64,000 nucleotides of DNA from an uncultured Bacteroidales bacterium (GTDB lineage: Bacteria; Bacteroidota; Bacteroidia; Bacteroidales; UBA932). The notes beneath the pieces are model-generated. The model worked only from the letters and a program-made list of their open reading frames with translations. It was not told where the DNA came from and ran no database searches. A program made the position numbers and the translations under genes. Of this stretch, positions 17,172 to 24,481 are shown in pieces. The stretch covers positions 7,147 to 71,146 of the forward strand of contig CAKVDS010000006.1 of assembly GCA_934726455.1 (NCBI GenBank). Reading direction: 5' to 3'. How positions within the stretch are numbered: position 1 is the first letter of the stretch; each line of letters opens with the position of its first letter.

Positions 17172-17609
17172 GTGTTCGGATTAGAAAAGCTTGGTCTCCT
17201 CGGCCTGTTCATCGGCAACATCCTCGCCGCCACTGTCGTCCCGTTCAGCTCGGACGCCCTCTACATCGCAGTCCTTGCCGCCATCAAGGAGCCTGTGGCC
17301 TGCCTTGTCGTGGGCACTCTCGGAAACTGGATCGGCAGCCTTATCACTTATTTCATGGGCCGGCTCGGAAAATGGGAATGGCTTGAGAAGTGGTTCAAGG
17401 TCAAGCCCGAAACTCTCGAGAAGCAGAAGGCGAAGGTGGACAAGTATGGCGTCTGGCTTGCACTGATAGCGTGGGTGCCGGTGGTGGGCGATGTATTTGT
17501 GCTTGCGCTCGGTTTCTACCGCACTCCGCCGGGCTGGACCGCCCTCCTGCTTCTGGTCGGCAAGGCCTTGCGCTTTATCGCATGGACCCTTATCTTCGGG
17601 ATGTTCTGA
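17172..17609 (+). CDS. YqaA-like small membrane protein (DedA/SNARE-associated superfamily)
   Basis: This protein of about 145 residues has several hydrophobic segments. It contains the YqaA-type opening G-L-L-G-L-F-I-G-N-I-L-A-A-T-V-V-P-F-S-S-D, a G-N-W-I-G-S-L-I-T-Y-F-M-G-R-L-G-K segment and W-V-P-V-V-G-D-V-F-V-L-A-L-G-F. The superfamily is tied to lipid-carrier flipping and membrane homeostasis, but no function is established for this branch. I prefer the GTG at 17172 because the family normally starts right before the first helix and a -7 box sits just upstream; an ATG at 17118 would add 18 residues with no family likeness. It is divergent from the metal ATPase gene. Confidence 0.7.
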   Translation: MFGLEKLGLLGLFIGNILAATVVPFSSDALYIAVLAAIKEPVACLVVGTLGNWIGSLITYFMGRLGKWEWLEKWFKVKPETLEKQKAKVDKYGVWLALIAWVPVVGDVFVLALGFYRTPPGWTALLLLVGKALRFIAWTLIFGMF

Positions 17610-17670
17610 GAGGGGCCTCCGCCCATGTATCCTGAATTTTGCTATCTTCGCATAGAGGATGACTCCGTTT

Positions 17671-17796
17671 GTCCGGCAGAATCCGGTTTTACCGGACAAA
17701 CGGTTGCCGAAGAGGGCTTTGTCCGGCGAGAGGCCTTCTGGCCGGACAAACCGCGAAAAAAGATAATTCGTCCGGGGAAACGGCTTCCTGCCGGAC
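17671..17796 (+). repeat. REP cluster B: three 27-nt palindromes upstream of the RAYT gene
   Basis: The hairpins are at 17671-17697, 17721-17747 and 17770-17796. Arms are GTCCGG...CCGGAC, and the middle 15 nt differ between the three but keep further internal pairing (for example GGAA/TTCC in the third). Linkers are 22-23 nt. The third hairpin ends 13 nt before the transposase ATG, so it lies in the 5' leader. Confidence 0.92.
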
Positions 17797-17809
17797 AAAA
17801 CTTATAATT

Positions 17810-18715
17810 ATGAAAACGTTTACAGAAAAGGAAAGGCTCTGCGAGGCAACCTTTCAATCAGCGGGGCCATACTGGCACGCATTCACATCCGGGAAAGAAA
17901 CTCCGCTTATTTTTGCGGACGAAGAGGCTTTTGCTTTCGGAATGAACACGATTGCAATGGCTGCGGGCATCTTCAAGCAAATCAGGATCCTGGCGTTCGA
18001 AATCATGGGCAACCATTTCCACTTTATACTTTCTGGGAACGGGGAATCCGCAACAGCATTCTGGAATTATCTGCGCAAGCGGCTGTCACGGTCATTCCCG
18101 GAGATGAGAAAAATGGAGCTCTCGCTGAAACCAATAGACAACCTCCAGTCAATGCGTAATAATATAGTCTACACCAACCGTAATGGTTATGTGGCGAATT
18201 CCGCTTATACTCCATTCAGTTACCCATGGGGTACAGGGCGTTACTATTTTTTAGAATGGCCAGTCACTAAGATCCTTAAGCAGATTTTCGTGGATGACCG
18301 CAGGAAAATGTTCAGATGCCGGACTCCGGATGTTCCTTCAAATTGGGCAGTCACTGATGGATATATCTCACCGGAGTCATACTGCGCCATAAAGTTCGGG
18401 ATGTCGATGTTCCGTGACGCGCATCACTATTTCTCATTGCTCAGCAAAAGTGTAGAGGCTTATGCGGAACTGGCAGCAGAACTGGGAGACAGCGAATTTC
18501 TTACCGATCAGGAGCTCTTCGGTAAATTGACAGCAATTCTCAAAAAAGAATATGGTGTACTTCGCTTGCGTGATCTTGGAGGACAACAGAAGAGGGATCT
18601 TGCCGTCAGGCTGCGCCGCGACTTCCGTTCATCCAACGGCCAGATCCGCCGCGTGCTTGGGCTGACTCAGTACGAGGTAGATGCTATGTTCCCTTTGACC
18701 GCTGAGCATCCTTAA
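17810..18715 (+). CDS. REP-associated tyrosine transposase (RAYT, Y1/HUH family)
   Basis: This 301-residue protein has the IS200/Y1 fold. The HUH motif is H69-F-H71 in M-G-N-H-F-H-F-I-L, preceded by the strand I-R-I-L-A-F-E-I-M. The candidate catalytic tyrosine is Tyr121 in N-I-V-Y-T-N-R-N-G-Y-V-A-N, followed by the Y-P-W-G-T-G segment common in RAYTs. A C-terminal extension of about 150 residues ends with a helix-turn-helix-like stretch (S-N-G-Q-I-R-R-V-L-G-L-T-Q-Y-E-V). RAYTs nick and rejoin single-stranded DNA at REP hairpins. The ATG at 17810 is chosen because the longer frame from 17669 would translate the repeats themselves. No Shine-Dalgarno sequence is present. Confidence 0.85.
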   Translation: MKTFTEKERLCEATFQSAGPYWHAFTSGKETPLIFADEEAFAFGMNTIAMAAGIFKQIRILAFEIMGNHFHFILSGNGESATAFWNYLRKRLSRSFPEMRKMELSLKPIDNLQSMRNNIVYTNRNGYVANSAYTPFSYPWGTGRYYFLEWPVTKILKQIFVDDRRKMFRCRTPDVPSNWAVTDGYISPESYCAIKFGMSMFRDAHHYFSLLSKSVEAYAELAAELGDSEFLTDQELFGKLTAILKKEYGVLRLRDLGGQQKRDLAVRLRRDFRSSNGQIRRVLGLTQYEVDAMFPLTAEHP

Positions 18716-18719
18716 TTTT

Positions 18720-18796
18720 GTCCGGCAGAACCCGGTTTTACCGGATAAACGGTTGCCGAAGGAGACTTTGTCCGGCGAAAGGCCGTCTGGCCGGAC
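18720..18796 (+). repeat. REP cluster C: two palindromes downstream of the RAYT gene
   Basis: The hairpins at 18720-18746 and 18770-18796 have the same order, orientation and 50-bp period as the first two of cluster B, with 7 differences over 77 bp. The first starts 5 bp after the RAYT stop. The third hairpin is missing. Confidence 0.9.
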
Positions 18797-18822
18797 AAAA
18801 AAGGACGGCGAGGCTGAGAGGC

Positions 18823-19062
18823 CTATGGCACCGGGTCATAGCCGCTGCCGCCCCAGGGATGGCAGCGCAGGATTCGCCGGAGACTCAGCCAGAATCCCTT
18901 GATCGGACCGTACTTGCGGAATGCTTCGAGGGCATATTGCGAGCAGGTGGGTGTAAAGCGGCAGGTGGGAGGTGTCAGAGGCGAGATGCATAGTTGATAG
19001 AACTTTATCAGCAGCACAAAAGGCAGCGAAAGTGCCTTTTTCAGGAAGACGGCGACTTTCAT
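18823..19062 (-). CDS. yidD: Membrane protein insertion efficiency factor YidD
   Basis: This 79-residue protein carries the YidD signature: F-Y-Q-L-C-I-S-P-L-T-P-P-T-C-R-F-T-P-T-C-S-Q-Y (shown residue by residue), then G-F-W-L-S-L-R-R-I-L-R-C-H-P-W-G-G-S-G-Y-D-P-V-P. It has an amphipathic N-terminus and three conserved Cys. YidD helps YidC insert inner-membrane proteins. It overlaps rnpA by 4 bp (ATGA), the classic rnpA-yidD linkage. Its 3' end is 26 bp from REP cluster C. Confidence 0.95.
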   Translation of the reverse strand: MKVAVFLKKALSLPFVLLIKFYQLCISPLTPPTCRFTPTCSQYALEAFRKYGPIKGFWLSLRRILRCHPWGGSGYDPVP

Positions 19063-19544
19063 AGTGCGGAACCGCTGTTCTGAGGATGCATCGGCGAAAG
19101 GTCAGTGGCCGGAGTCGAAGGAGAAACAGAATCCGATAAAGCTGCCGGTGCAGGGTGGTTTTGCGAGTCGGATGCAGCGCCCGCAGCCTTGCTGATTCGG
19201 GAGAGCACGGCCGCCACTTCAGAACGGATGGTCTCGTAGTCGGCAATCTCTTTGCCTGACCAGGCGAGCAGGAAGTCGATCCCTTGAGCGGACAGCATGT
19301 CTTTTTGAGTCCGGTAGGCCTCGCGCATCCGGCGTTTGAGAAGGTTGCGCTTGACGGCCCTCTTGAAAAATTTCTTGGACACGGACACGACCACATGCCC
19401 CGCACCGTCTTCCCTTGACTTGTACCAACAATATTTCAGATGCGCACTCGTTCCCCATCTCCCTTTGGTGATGAGCGCGGAGATGTTGGTCTTTCCGCAG
19501 AGTCTTTCCTGTTTGGGGAGTGTGTTTGCCTTGGGGGCGGGCAT
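19059..19544 (-). CDS. rnpA: Ribonuclease P protein component
   Basis: This 161-residue basic protein assists the RNase P RNA in 5' processing of tRNA. The RNR motif region is clear: V-S-K-K-F-F-K-R-A-V-K-R-N-L-L-K-R-R-M-R-E-A-Y. The core of about 115 residues is followed by a Ser/Ala/Pro-rich tail of about 45 residues that looks disordered and is longer than usual. It lies between hemD (2-bp gap) and yidD (4-bp overlap) in an operon starting with the SUI1-like gene. Confidence 0.93.
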   Translation of the reverse strand: MPAPKANTLPKQERLCGKTNISALITKGRWGTSAHLKYCWYKSREDGAGHVVVSVSKKFFKRAVKRNLLKRRMREAYRTQKDMLSAQGIDFLLAWSGKEIADYETIRSEVAAVLSRISKAAGAASDSQNHPAPAALSDSVSPSTPATDLSPMHPQNSGSAL

Positions 19545-19546
19545 GC

Positions 19547-20293
19547 CTACCTGTTGTTTTCGAGATAGAGTTCAATGGCCCTGCCTACTGACGGGGCTTC
19601 CGGGGTAGGGGCCTTGACACAGATGCTGAGTCCGGCATCTTCCATGGCTTTTACGACGGATTTACCGAAAGACACGAACTTGATGTCTCCCTGTTTGAAG
19701 TCAGGGAAGTTCTCTTTGAGAGAAACCACATCTGACGGATTGTACATCACTATGATGTCGTATGAATGGAGGTCCAGCCCGTGAAGATCCTGCGGTACTG
19801 CCTTTACCAGCATCCCGAGCGTCCAGTCGAGGCCTGCTGACCCGAACAGATCCGTGATGGTGTCGGCGTTGGAGCCGACGGAAGCGGTGATGAGGAATTT
19901 CTCTCCCTTGTGTTTCGGGCCTACCAGACTGACTATGGACTGCGGAGTCCCGTCACCGAAGAATATTTTGCGCTTGCGGTAGACTATGTGCTTCTGAAGA
20001 TACATGGCCACGGCTTCCGTAGAGCAGAAATATTTCATCGTTTCAGGTACTTTGAAACGCATCTCATCGCATAGCTTGAAATAGGCGTCTATCGCGAGCC
20101 TCGAAGAGAAGACGACGGCCGTATAATCCGGAAGGTTGATTTTTTCTGCGCGGAACTCCTTGGCTGAAAGGGGCTCCATCAGGAAGAACGGGTGGAAGTC
20201 CACCGTCGCGCCGAATTTGCTCTGCAGAGATTCATACGGTGCGAGGTTGGTCGGAGTCTGTTGTGAAATCAGTATCTTCATCTTGTGCATCAT
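19547..20293 (-). CDS. hemD: Uroporphyrinogen-III synthase
   Basis: This 248-residue protein has the two-lobed HemD pattern. Sequence conservation in this family is low, but Y-T-A-V-V-F-S-S-R-L-A-I-D, V-Y-R-K-R-K-I-F-F-G-D-G-T and the C-terminal V-S-F-G-K-S-V-V-K-A-M-E-D-A-G-L match Bacteroidota HemD. It cyclises hydroxymethylbilane in tetrapyrrole synthesis. The start at 20293 overlaps the stop of the DUF4271 gene by 4 bp (ATGA); a later ATG (20281, MKILIS) is an alternative. The adjacency DUF4271-hemD-rnpA-yidD is typical of the phylum and supports the call. Confidence 0.83.
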   Translation of the reverse strand: MMHKMKILISQQTPTNLAPYESLQSKFGATVDFHPFFLMEPLSAKEFRAEKINLPDYTAVVFSSRLAIDAYFKLCDEMRFKVPETMKYFCSTEAVAMYLQKHIVYRKRKIFFGDGTPQSIVSLVGPKHKGEKFLITASVGSNADTITDLFGSAGLDWTLGMLVKAVPQDLHGLDLHSYDIIVMYNPSDVVSLKENFPDFKQGDIKFVSFGKSVVKAMEDAGLSICVKAPTPEAPSVGRAIELYLENNR

Positions 20294-21003
20294 AAAAACG
20301 CCGCGCTCGCCACCACCGCGGCGGCTGGCAGGATTTCAAGTCCGCAAAGATACAAAATTGTTGGCAAAGCGGAACGCCTGCTTTTCAAAATCTGCCAGGC
20401 GCGCACCAGCGCCAAAGCGAACGCCAGACCCGTCAGGGCGATGAAAACAGAACGGGTAACTTCATCAGGGACTGAGAATTGGGGCAATATCCCGATGACG
20501 GGAACAGCGATGGAAACCAGAATGATGAAATAATTGTAGAGACTGTGTCTGAGCGTGGCGAGAACTTCGGTGTTCATCTTTTTCGGACGGAAGACCGTAT
20601 AGCATGAGGCTCTGAACAGGAAATATGCAAGCATCACGGCGAGGAGCGCCGCACAACTCCATTCCTGAGGTATCAGATTCCAAAAGTCGGGGCGGTAGAT
20701 CCCGCAGCGGTCAGCGGCCAGACAGAAAGGCAGGGTGTAGACCAGAGCCACCGTGTTGCGTATCCGTGCGGTACTTACATTGTATTCAAGGGATTCGCTG
20801 CCCCTTTTCCTGTCTAGCGCGTATAGCAGAGGAGGCGTCAGCCGTATGATGTCCTTAAGGTAGAACAATACCAGAATGACGGACAGCACGACGGCGATCC
20901 TGTTGGTTGCCAAGTCGTTCCATCCTGCCCGGGCTTGAAGTTCCGGCATCGGGACGGTCGGCATTTCAAGCCGTCCATGTCTGAACAGTTCCTCCGCCAG
21001 CAT
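20290..21003 (-). CDS. DUF4271 membrane protein
   Basis: This 237-residue protein has about six hydrophobic segments separated by short basic loops. A Y-F-L-F-R-A-S-C-Y-T-V-F-R-P-K-K segment lies near the middle and L-Y-L-C-G-L-E-I-L-P at the C-terminus, both typical of DUF4271. Its function is unknown; it is restricted to Bacteroidota and is usually found directly before hemD, as here. It shares one base with the upstream SUI1-like gene and 4 bp with hemD. A signal peptide is not obvious. Confidence 0.8.
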   Translation of the reverse strand: MLAEELFRHGRLEMPTVPMPELQARAGWNDLATNRIAVVLSVILVLFYLKDIIRLTPPLLYALDRKRGSESLEYNVSTARIRNTVALVYTLPFCLAADRCGIYRPDFWNLIPQEWSCAALLAVMLAYFLFRASCYTVFRPKKMNTEVLATLRHSLYNYFIILVSIAVPVIGILPQFSVPDEVTRSVFIALTGLAFALALVRAWQILKSRRSALPTILYLCGLEILPAAAVVASAAFL

Positions 21004-21347
21004 CAGTTGCCGCGTTTGGCATTGTATCCCATTGATGTGAGCAGCGCGACCACTTTGTCACGCAGGTCGCCTTGGATGGTGATCTCGCCGTCTTTTGCCG
21101 TGCCTCCGACTCCGCAGCGGGTCTTGAGCGTCTTGGCCAGAGCGGACAGGTCTTCCGATGTCCCCACGAATCCTTCCACAAGAGTGACCTGCTTGCCGGC
21201 CCTCTGGCGGCGGTCAATCCGGACTATGAGCCGCTGCCGTCCCGGTTCGAGGGTCGCCGTCTCGGTTTTCTGCTCCGTCTGATATTGAAAATCGGGGTTG
21301 GTGGAATATACCACCCCGAGCCGCTTTTTCCAGTCCTGCTCTGCCAT
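21003..21347 (-). CDS. SUI1/YciH-family translation initiation factor-like protein
   Basis: This 114-residue protein contains the SUI1 fold: R-L-I-V-R-I-D-R-R-Q-R-A-G-K-Q-V-T-L-V-E-G-F, then L-A-K-T-L-K-T-R-C-G-V-G-G-T-A-K-D-G-E-I-T-I-Q-G-D. YciH proteins resemble eIF1 and influence start-codon choice. The ATG at 21347 (MAEQDWKK) is preferred over one six codons earlier because the upstream codons fall in the -7 box region. It is the first gene of a five-gene minus-strand operon down to yidD. Confidence 0.9.
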   Translation of the reverse strand: MAEQDWKKRLGVVYSTNPDFQYQTEQKTETATLEPGRQRLIVRIDRRQRAGKQVTLVEGFVGTSEDLSALAKTLKTRCGVGGTAKDGEITIQGDLRDKVVALLTSMGYNAKRGN

Positions 21348-21362
21348 TTGGGATATTTTTTG

Positions 21363-21391
21363 CAAAGATAACGAATTTGGATGTATCTTTG
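21363..21391. promoter_or_regulatory. Divergent -7 boxes for the SUI1 operon and the DUF2723 gene
   Basis: The minus strand has TATCTTTG at 21363-21370, 15 nt before the SUI1 ATG. The plus strand has TATCTTTG at 21384-21391, 6 nt before the DUF2723 ATG. For the plus promoter a TTTG at 21359-21362 lies 21 bp upstream. Confidence 0.55.
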
Positions 21392-21397
21392 TAGGTT

Positions 21398-24300
21398 ATG
21401 AATCAGAAGAAGTTCACATTGTGGCATAGGATAAGTGCTCTGGTTGCCCTGCTGGTGTCGGCTGTCACCTATCTGCTGACCATTGAACCGTCGGCCTCGT
21501 TCTGGGACTGCGGCGAGTTTATAGCATCATCATACAAACTTGAGGTCGGACACCCGCCTGGAAACCCGATGTTCCAGCTGATTGCCCGGTTCTTCACGAT
21601 GTTCGGGGACAATATGCATGCTGCCGTCCTCGTCAATGCCATGAGCGCATTGTGTTCGGCTTTGACCATATTCTTCCTCTATCTCACGATAGTATGGTTT
21701 GTGAAACGTATGGTCAAGCCTGCCGCTGATGGCACATATACTGTATCCCAGACTATAGCGATCCTCGGTTCGGGGCTGGTCGGCTCGCTTGCCTACTGCT
21801 TCTCCGACACTTTCTGGTTCTCGGCTGTCGAGGGTGAGGTTTATGCGATGTCGTCCCTGTTTACCGCCGCCGTGTTCTGGCTCATGACGGTCTGGTACGA
21901 CCGCGCAGATCGTCCCCACTCCCTCAAGTGGGTGGTGCTCATAGCTTTCCTGATGGGGCTGAGCATAGGGGTGCATCTTCTCAACCTGCTGATGATTCCT
22001 GCTCTGGTGTTCATGTATTACTACCGTATCAGGGAGGACAGGTCTTACAGTTTCAAGGAGTTGCTGAAGATATTCCTCGTGGGCGTCGTGATTCTTGCTC
22101 TGGTGCTTTTCATAATCATCCCGTGGATTCCTAAGTTTGCGGCATACACGGACCTCTTCTTCGTGAATGTCCTTGGACTGCCGTACAACAGCGGTGCCGC
22201 GTTCTTCATCGTGGCTCTGCTCGCATTGTGCTTCTGGGGGCTGTTCGTCACGCTCAAGAAGCAGAAATGCTTCCTGAACACTGCTCTTCTCTGCTTCACG
22301 ACCATCCTGATAGGATTCTCCGTGTTCAGCATAGACATCATCCGCTCATGTGCCAAGACTCCGACCAACGAGTACCAGCCGGACAATGCGTTCACTCTGG
22401 TCCGTTATCTCTCACGCGAGCAGTACGGCTCGACCCCGATCCTTTATGGGCAGTATTACGATGCTCCGTTCGAGCTCAAGACATCCAAGTACTGGGCGCC
22501 GTTGGACGGTAAGTACAAAAAGGTGGACGGGCCGGTGGATGCCAAGTACCTTTCTGAAGGCAAGATGCTCTTCCCGCGTATGTGGAGTTCCAGCCCGGAC
22601 GGCAGGTATGAGGAGTTCTATGAGTACTATACCGGCGGCAAGGGAACCAAGTTGCCGGGCAGCACTCACCGCAAGCCGACTATGGGTGCGAACCTGCACT
22701 ATTTCTTTGATTATCAGATGAACTGGATGTACTGGCGCTACTTCATGTGGAACTTTGTCGGCCGTCAGAACCAGGTGCACGCCCCTAATCCGGGAGACAT
22801 ATTCCACGGGAATTGGGAAAGCGGTGTCAAGTTTATCGATGAGTTCAGGCTCGGCGACCAGAGCGACGCCCCGGCTGTGCTGGCAGAGGACAAGGGCAAG
22901 AACCACTACTATTTCCTTCCGCTGCTGCTTGGCCTGCTCGGTCTTTTCTTCCAGTTCGACCGCGACAAGCGCGGCTGCTGGCTTAACTTCCTGATGTTCT
23001 TCATGACAGGCATAGCCATAGTGATATATCTCAACCAGCCGCCTTATCAGGTGAGGGAGAGGGATTATGCTTATGCCGGTTCGTTCTATTTCTTCTGCGT
23101 CTGGATAGGCATGGCCGTTGCCGCGATATCCAGCCTTCTGGAGAAAGCCCTCAAGGGGAGAGGCTCTGTGCCTGTGTCCGCCTTGACGACTGCGGCCTGT
23201 CTCTGCGTGCCTGTGCTTATGGCTGCGCAGAACTGGGATGATCACGACCGTTCCAACCGCCGCACTGCTGTGGAGGTGGCTGCCAATTACCTCAATTCAG
23301 TGGGGGAGAACGGCATACTCGTCACTCACGGGGACAATGACACCTTCCCTCTGTGGTACGCCCAGGAGGTGGAGAACATACGTCCGGATGTCCGTATATG
23401 CAACACATCGCTTCTCGGCACCGACTGGCACATCGACCAGATGAAGTGGGCGGTGAACGAATCGGCTCCGCTCGCGCTTTCTGTCGGGCAGGACCAGTAC
23501 CTCTACGGCACCAACGAGTACGTTCCGGTCTACGACACGCGCAACGAGGTCACGAGCATCGCTGATGTGATGGCCCTTTTCCGCAATCCTAAGGTGAAGG
23601 CTCCGATGACGAGCGGCCGCAAGGTTGACTATATCGCCTCACGGCGGATTTCCATCCCAGTCAACCGTGAAAACGTGATCCGCTCCGGCATCCTCGACGC
23701 CAAATACGCCTCGCAGATTCCGGATTCGATCATCATCACCATTCCAAAGGACAAGGATATGCTCACCAAGTCGGAGCTCTTTATGCTCGATCTCCTCTCC
23801 TGCTACCAGTGGGACAGGCCGATAAATCTGCTGAGCATGGGAGGTGACATTAATATAGGTATAAAGGAATACCTTGAATACGAGGGTTATTCATTCAAGC
23901 TGATACCTATAAAGAACAAGACCACCACTACCGTGGCCGGTTTCGTGGACACTGATGACCTCTATCACAAGATGACGGAAGTCTACAAGTGGGATGCAGT
24001 GGCTGCCGGTGACTATTTTATCGATTATCAGAACCAGTACACCCACATGGGGGTTCTCTCTTTGAGAGGGATGTTCGTCACTTCAGCCAATGCCTTCATC
24101 AAAGCCGGGGAAACGGACAGGGCCATGGAGATGCTTGACAAGTGCCAGGACGTCACCCGCGACTTCCCTCTGGAAGGTGTTCCTGTCGGATTCTCGGGCA
24201 ATGACTATATGGTCATCAGCATGGTTGAGGACTACTACAAGCTCGGTGCTGCCGACAAGGCCCGTGAACTCGGGGCGGAGATGGCGGAGCAGCTCTTGAT

Positions 24301-24481
24301 ATCAGCCAACTTCTACAGCCGCTTCTACACTTATGCCAAGGAGGACTTTGAACTTATAGGCAACTATATCTACTTCCTTGCCGAGGTGATGGAGAAAGGT
24401 GGTGACAAGGAACTCGGGAAACAGCTGAAAGACAACTTTATGGCTATGCTCGGAGTGTCACCTGAAGAGAACAGGGGCTAG
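21398..24481 (+). CDS. DUF2723 integral membrane glycosyltransferase-like protein (GT-C fold)
   Basis: This 1027-residue protein has about twelve transmembrane segments in its first 650 residues. The DUF2723 signature W-D-C-G-E-F-I-A-S (36-44) lies in the first periplasmic loop, with Asp37/Glu40 as likely catalytic acids as in GT-C enzymes, followed by G-H-P-P-G-N-P. V-R-E-R-D-Y-A-Y is another conserved block. The C-terminal third is soluble and helical and includes a TPR-like part. Related proteins are classed with lipid-linked sugar-dependent (protein O-mannosyl-type) transferases; the donor and acceptor here are unknown. The -7 box 6 nt upstream implies a near-leaderless mRNA. Its stop codon overlaps that of the next, convergent gene (CTAG). 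Confidence 0.85.
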   Translation: MNQKKFTLWHRISALVALLVSAVTYLLTIEPSASFWDCGEFIASSYKLEVGHPPGNPMFQLIARFFTMFGDNMHAAVLVNAMSALCSALTIFFLYLTIVWFVKRMVKPAADGTYTVSQTIAILGSGLVGSLAYCFSDTFWFSAVEGEVYAMSSLFTAAVFWLMTVWYDRADRPHSLKWVVLIAFLMGLSIGVHLLNLLMIPALVFMYYYRIREDRSYSFKELLKIFLVGVVILALVLFIIIPWIPKFAAYTDLFFVNVLGLPYNSGAAFFIVALLALCFWGLFVTLKKQKCFLNTALLCFTTILIGFSVFSIDIIRSCAKTPTNEYQPDNAFTLVRYLSREQYGSTPILYGQYYDAPFELKTSKYWAPLDGKYKKVDGPVDAKYLSEGKMLFPRMWSSSPDGRYEEFYEYYTGGKGTKLPGSTHRKPTMGANLHYFFDYQMNWMYWRYFMWNFVGRQNQVHAPNPGDIFHGNWESGVKFIDEFRLGDQSDAPAVLAEDKGKNHYYFLPLLLGLLGLFFQFDRDKRGCWLNFLMFFMTGIAIVIYLNQPPYQVRERDYAYAGSFYFFCVWIGMAVAAISSLLEKALKGRGSVPVSALTTAACLCVPVLMAAQNWDDHDRSNRRTAVEVAANYLNSVGENGILVTHGDNDTFPLWYAQEVENIRPDVRICNTSLLGTDWHIDQMKWAVNESAPLALSVGQDQYLYGTNEYVPVYDTRNEVTSIADVMALFRNPKVKAPMTSGRKVDYIASRRISIPVNRENVIRSGILDAKYASQIPDSIIITIPKDKDMLTKSELFMLDLLSCYQWDRPINLLSMGGDINIGIKEYLEYEGYSFKLIPIKNKTTTTVAGFVDTDDLYHKMTEVYKWDAVAAGDYFIDYQNQYTHMGVLSLRGMFVTSANAFIKAGETDRAMEMLDKCQDVTRDFPLEGVPVGFSGNDYMVISMVEDYYKLGAADKARELGAEMAEQLLISANFYSRFYTYAKEDFELIGNYIYFLAEVMEKGGDKELGKQLKDNFMAMLGVSPEENRG

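Larger units (their letters stand above)
17671..18796 (+). mobile_element. REP-RAYT module: HUH transposase gene bracketed by palindromic repeats
   Basis: Cluster B (17671-17796), the transposase gene (17810-18715) and cluster C (18720-18796) form a compact unit of 1.1 kb between the YqaA-like gene and yidD. This is the arrangement described for REP-associated tyrosine transposases, in which a single-copy Y1-type enzyme sits between REP/BIME elements that are scattered through the genome. No target-site duplication, long terminal inverted repeats or second gene is seen, so it is not a classical insertion sequence. Confidence 0.8.

Noticed and set aside
17669..17809. Upstream extension of the RAYT reading frame through cluster B
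   Set aside because: The 47 extra codons are translated palindromes without protein-like composition; the ATG at 17810 starts the recognisable fold.
17671..18796. Regular 27-nt repeats with 22-23 nt gaps as a CRISPR array
   Set aside because: The gaps are conserved between clusters, the repeated units are palindromic and vary, only two or three units occur per cluster, and no cas genes are present.
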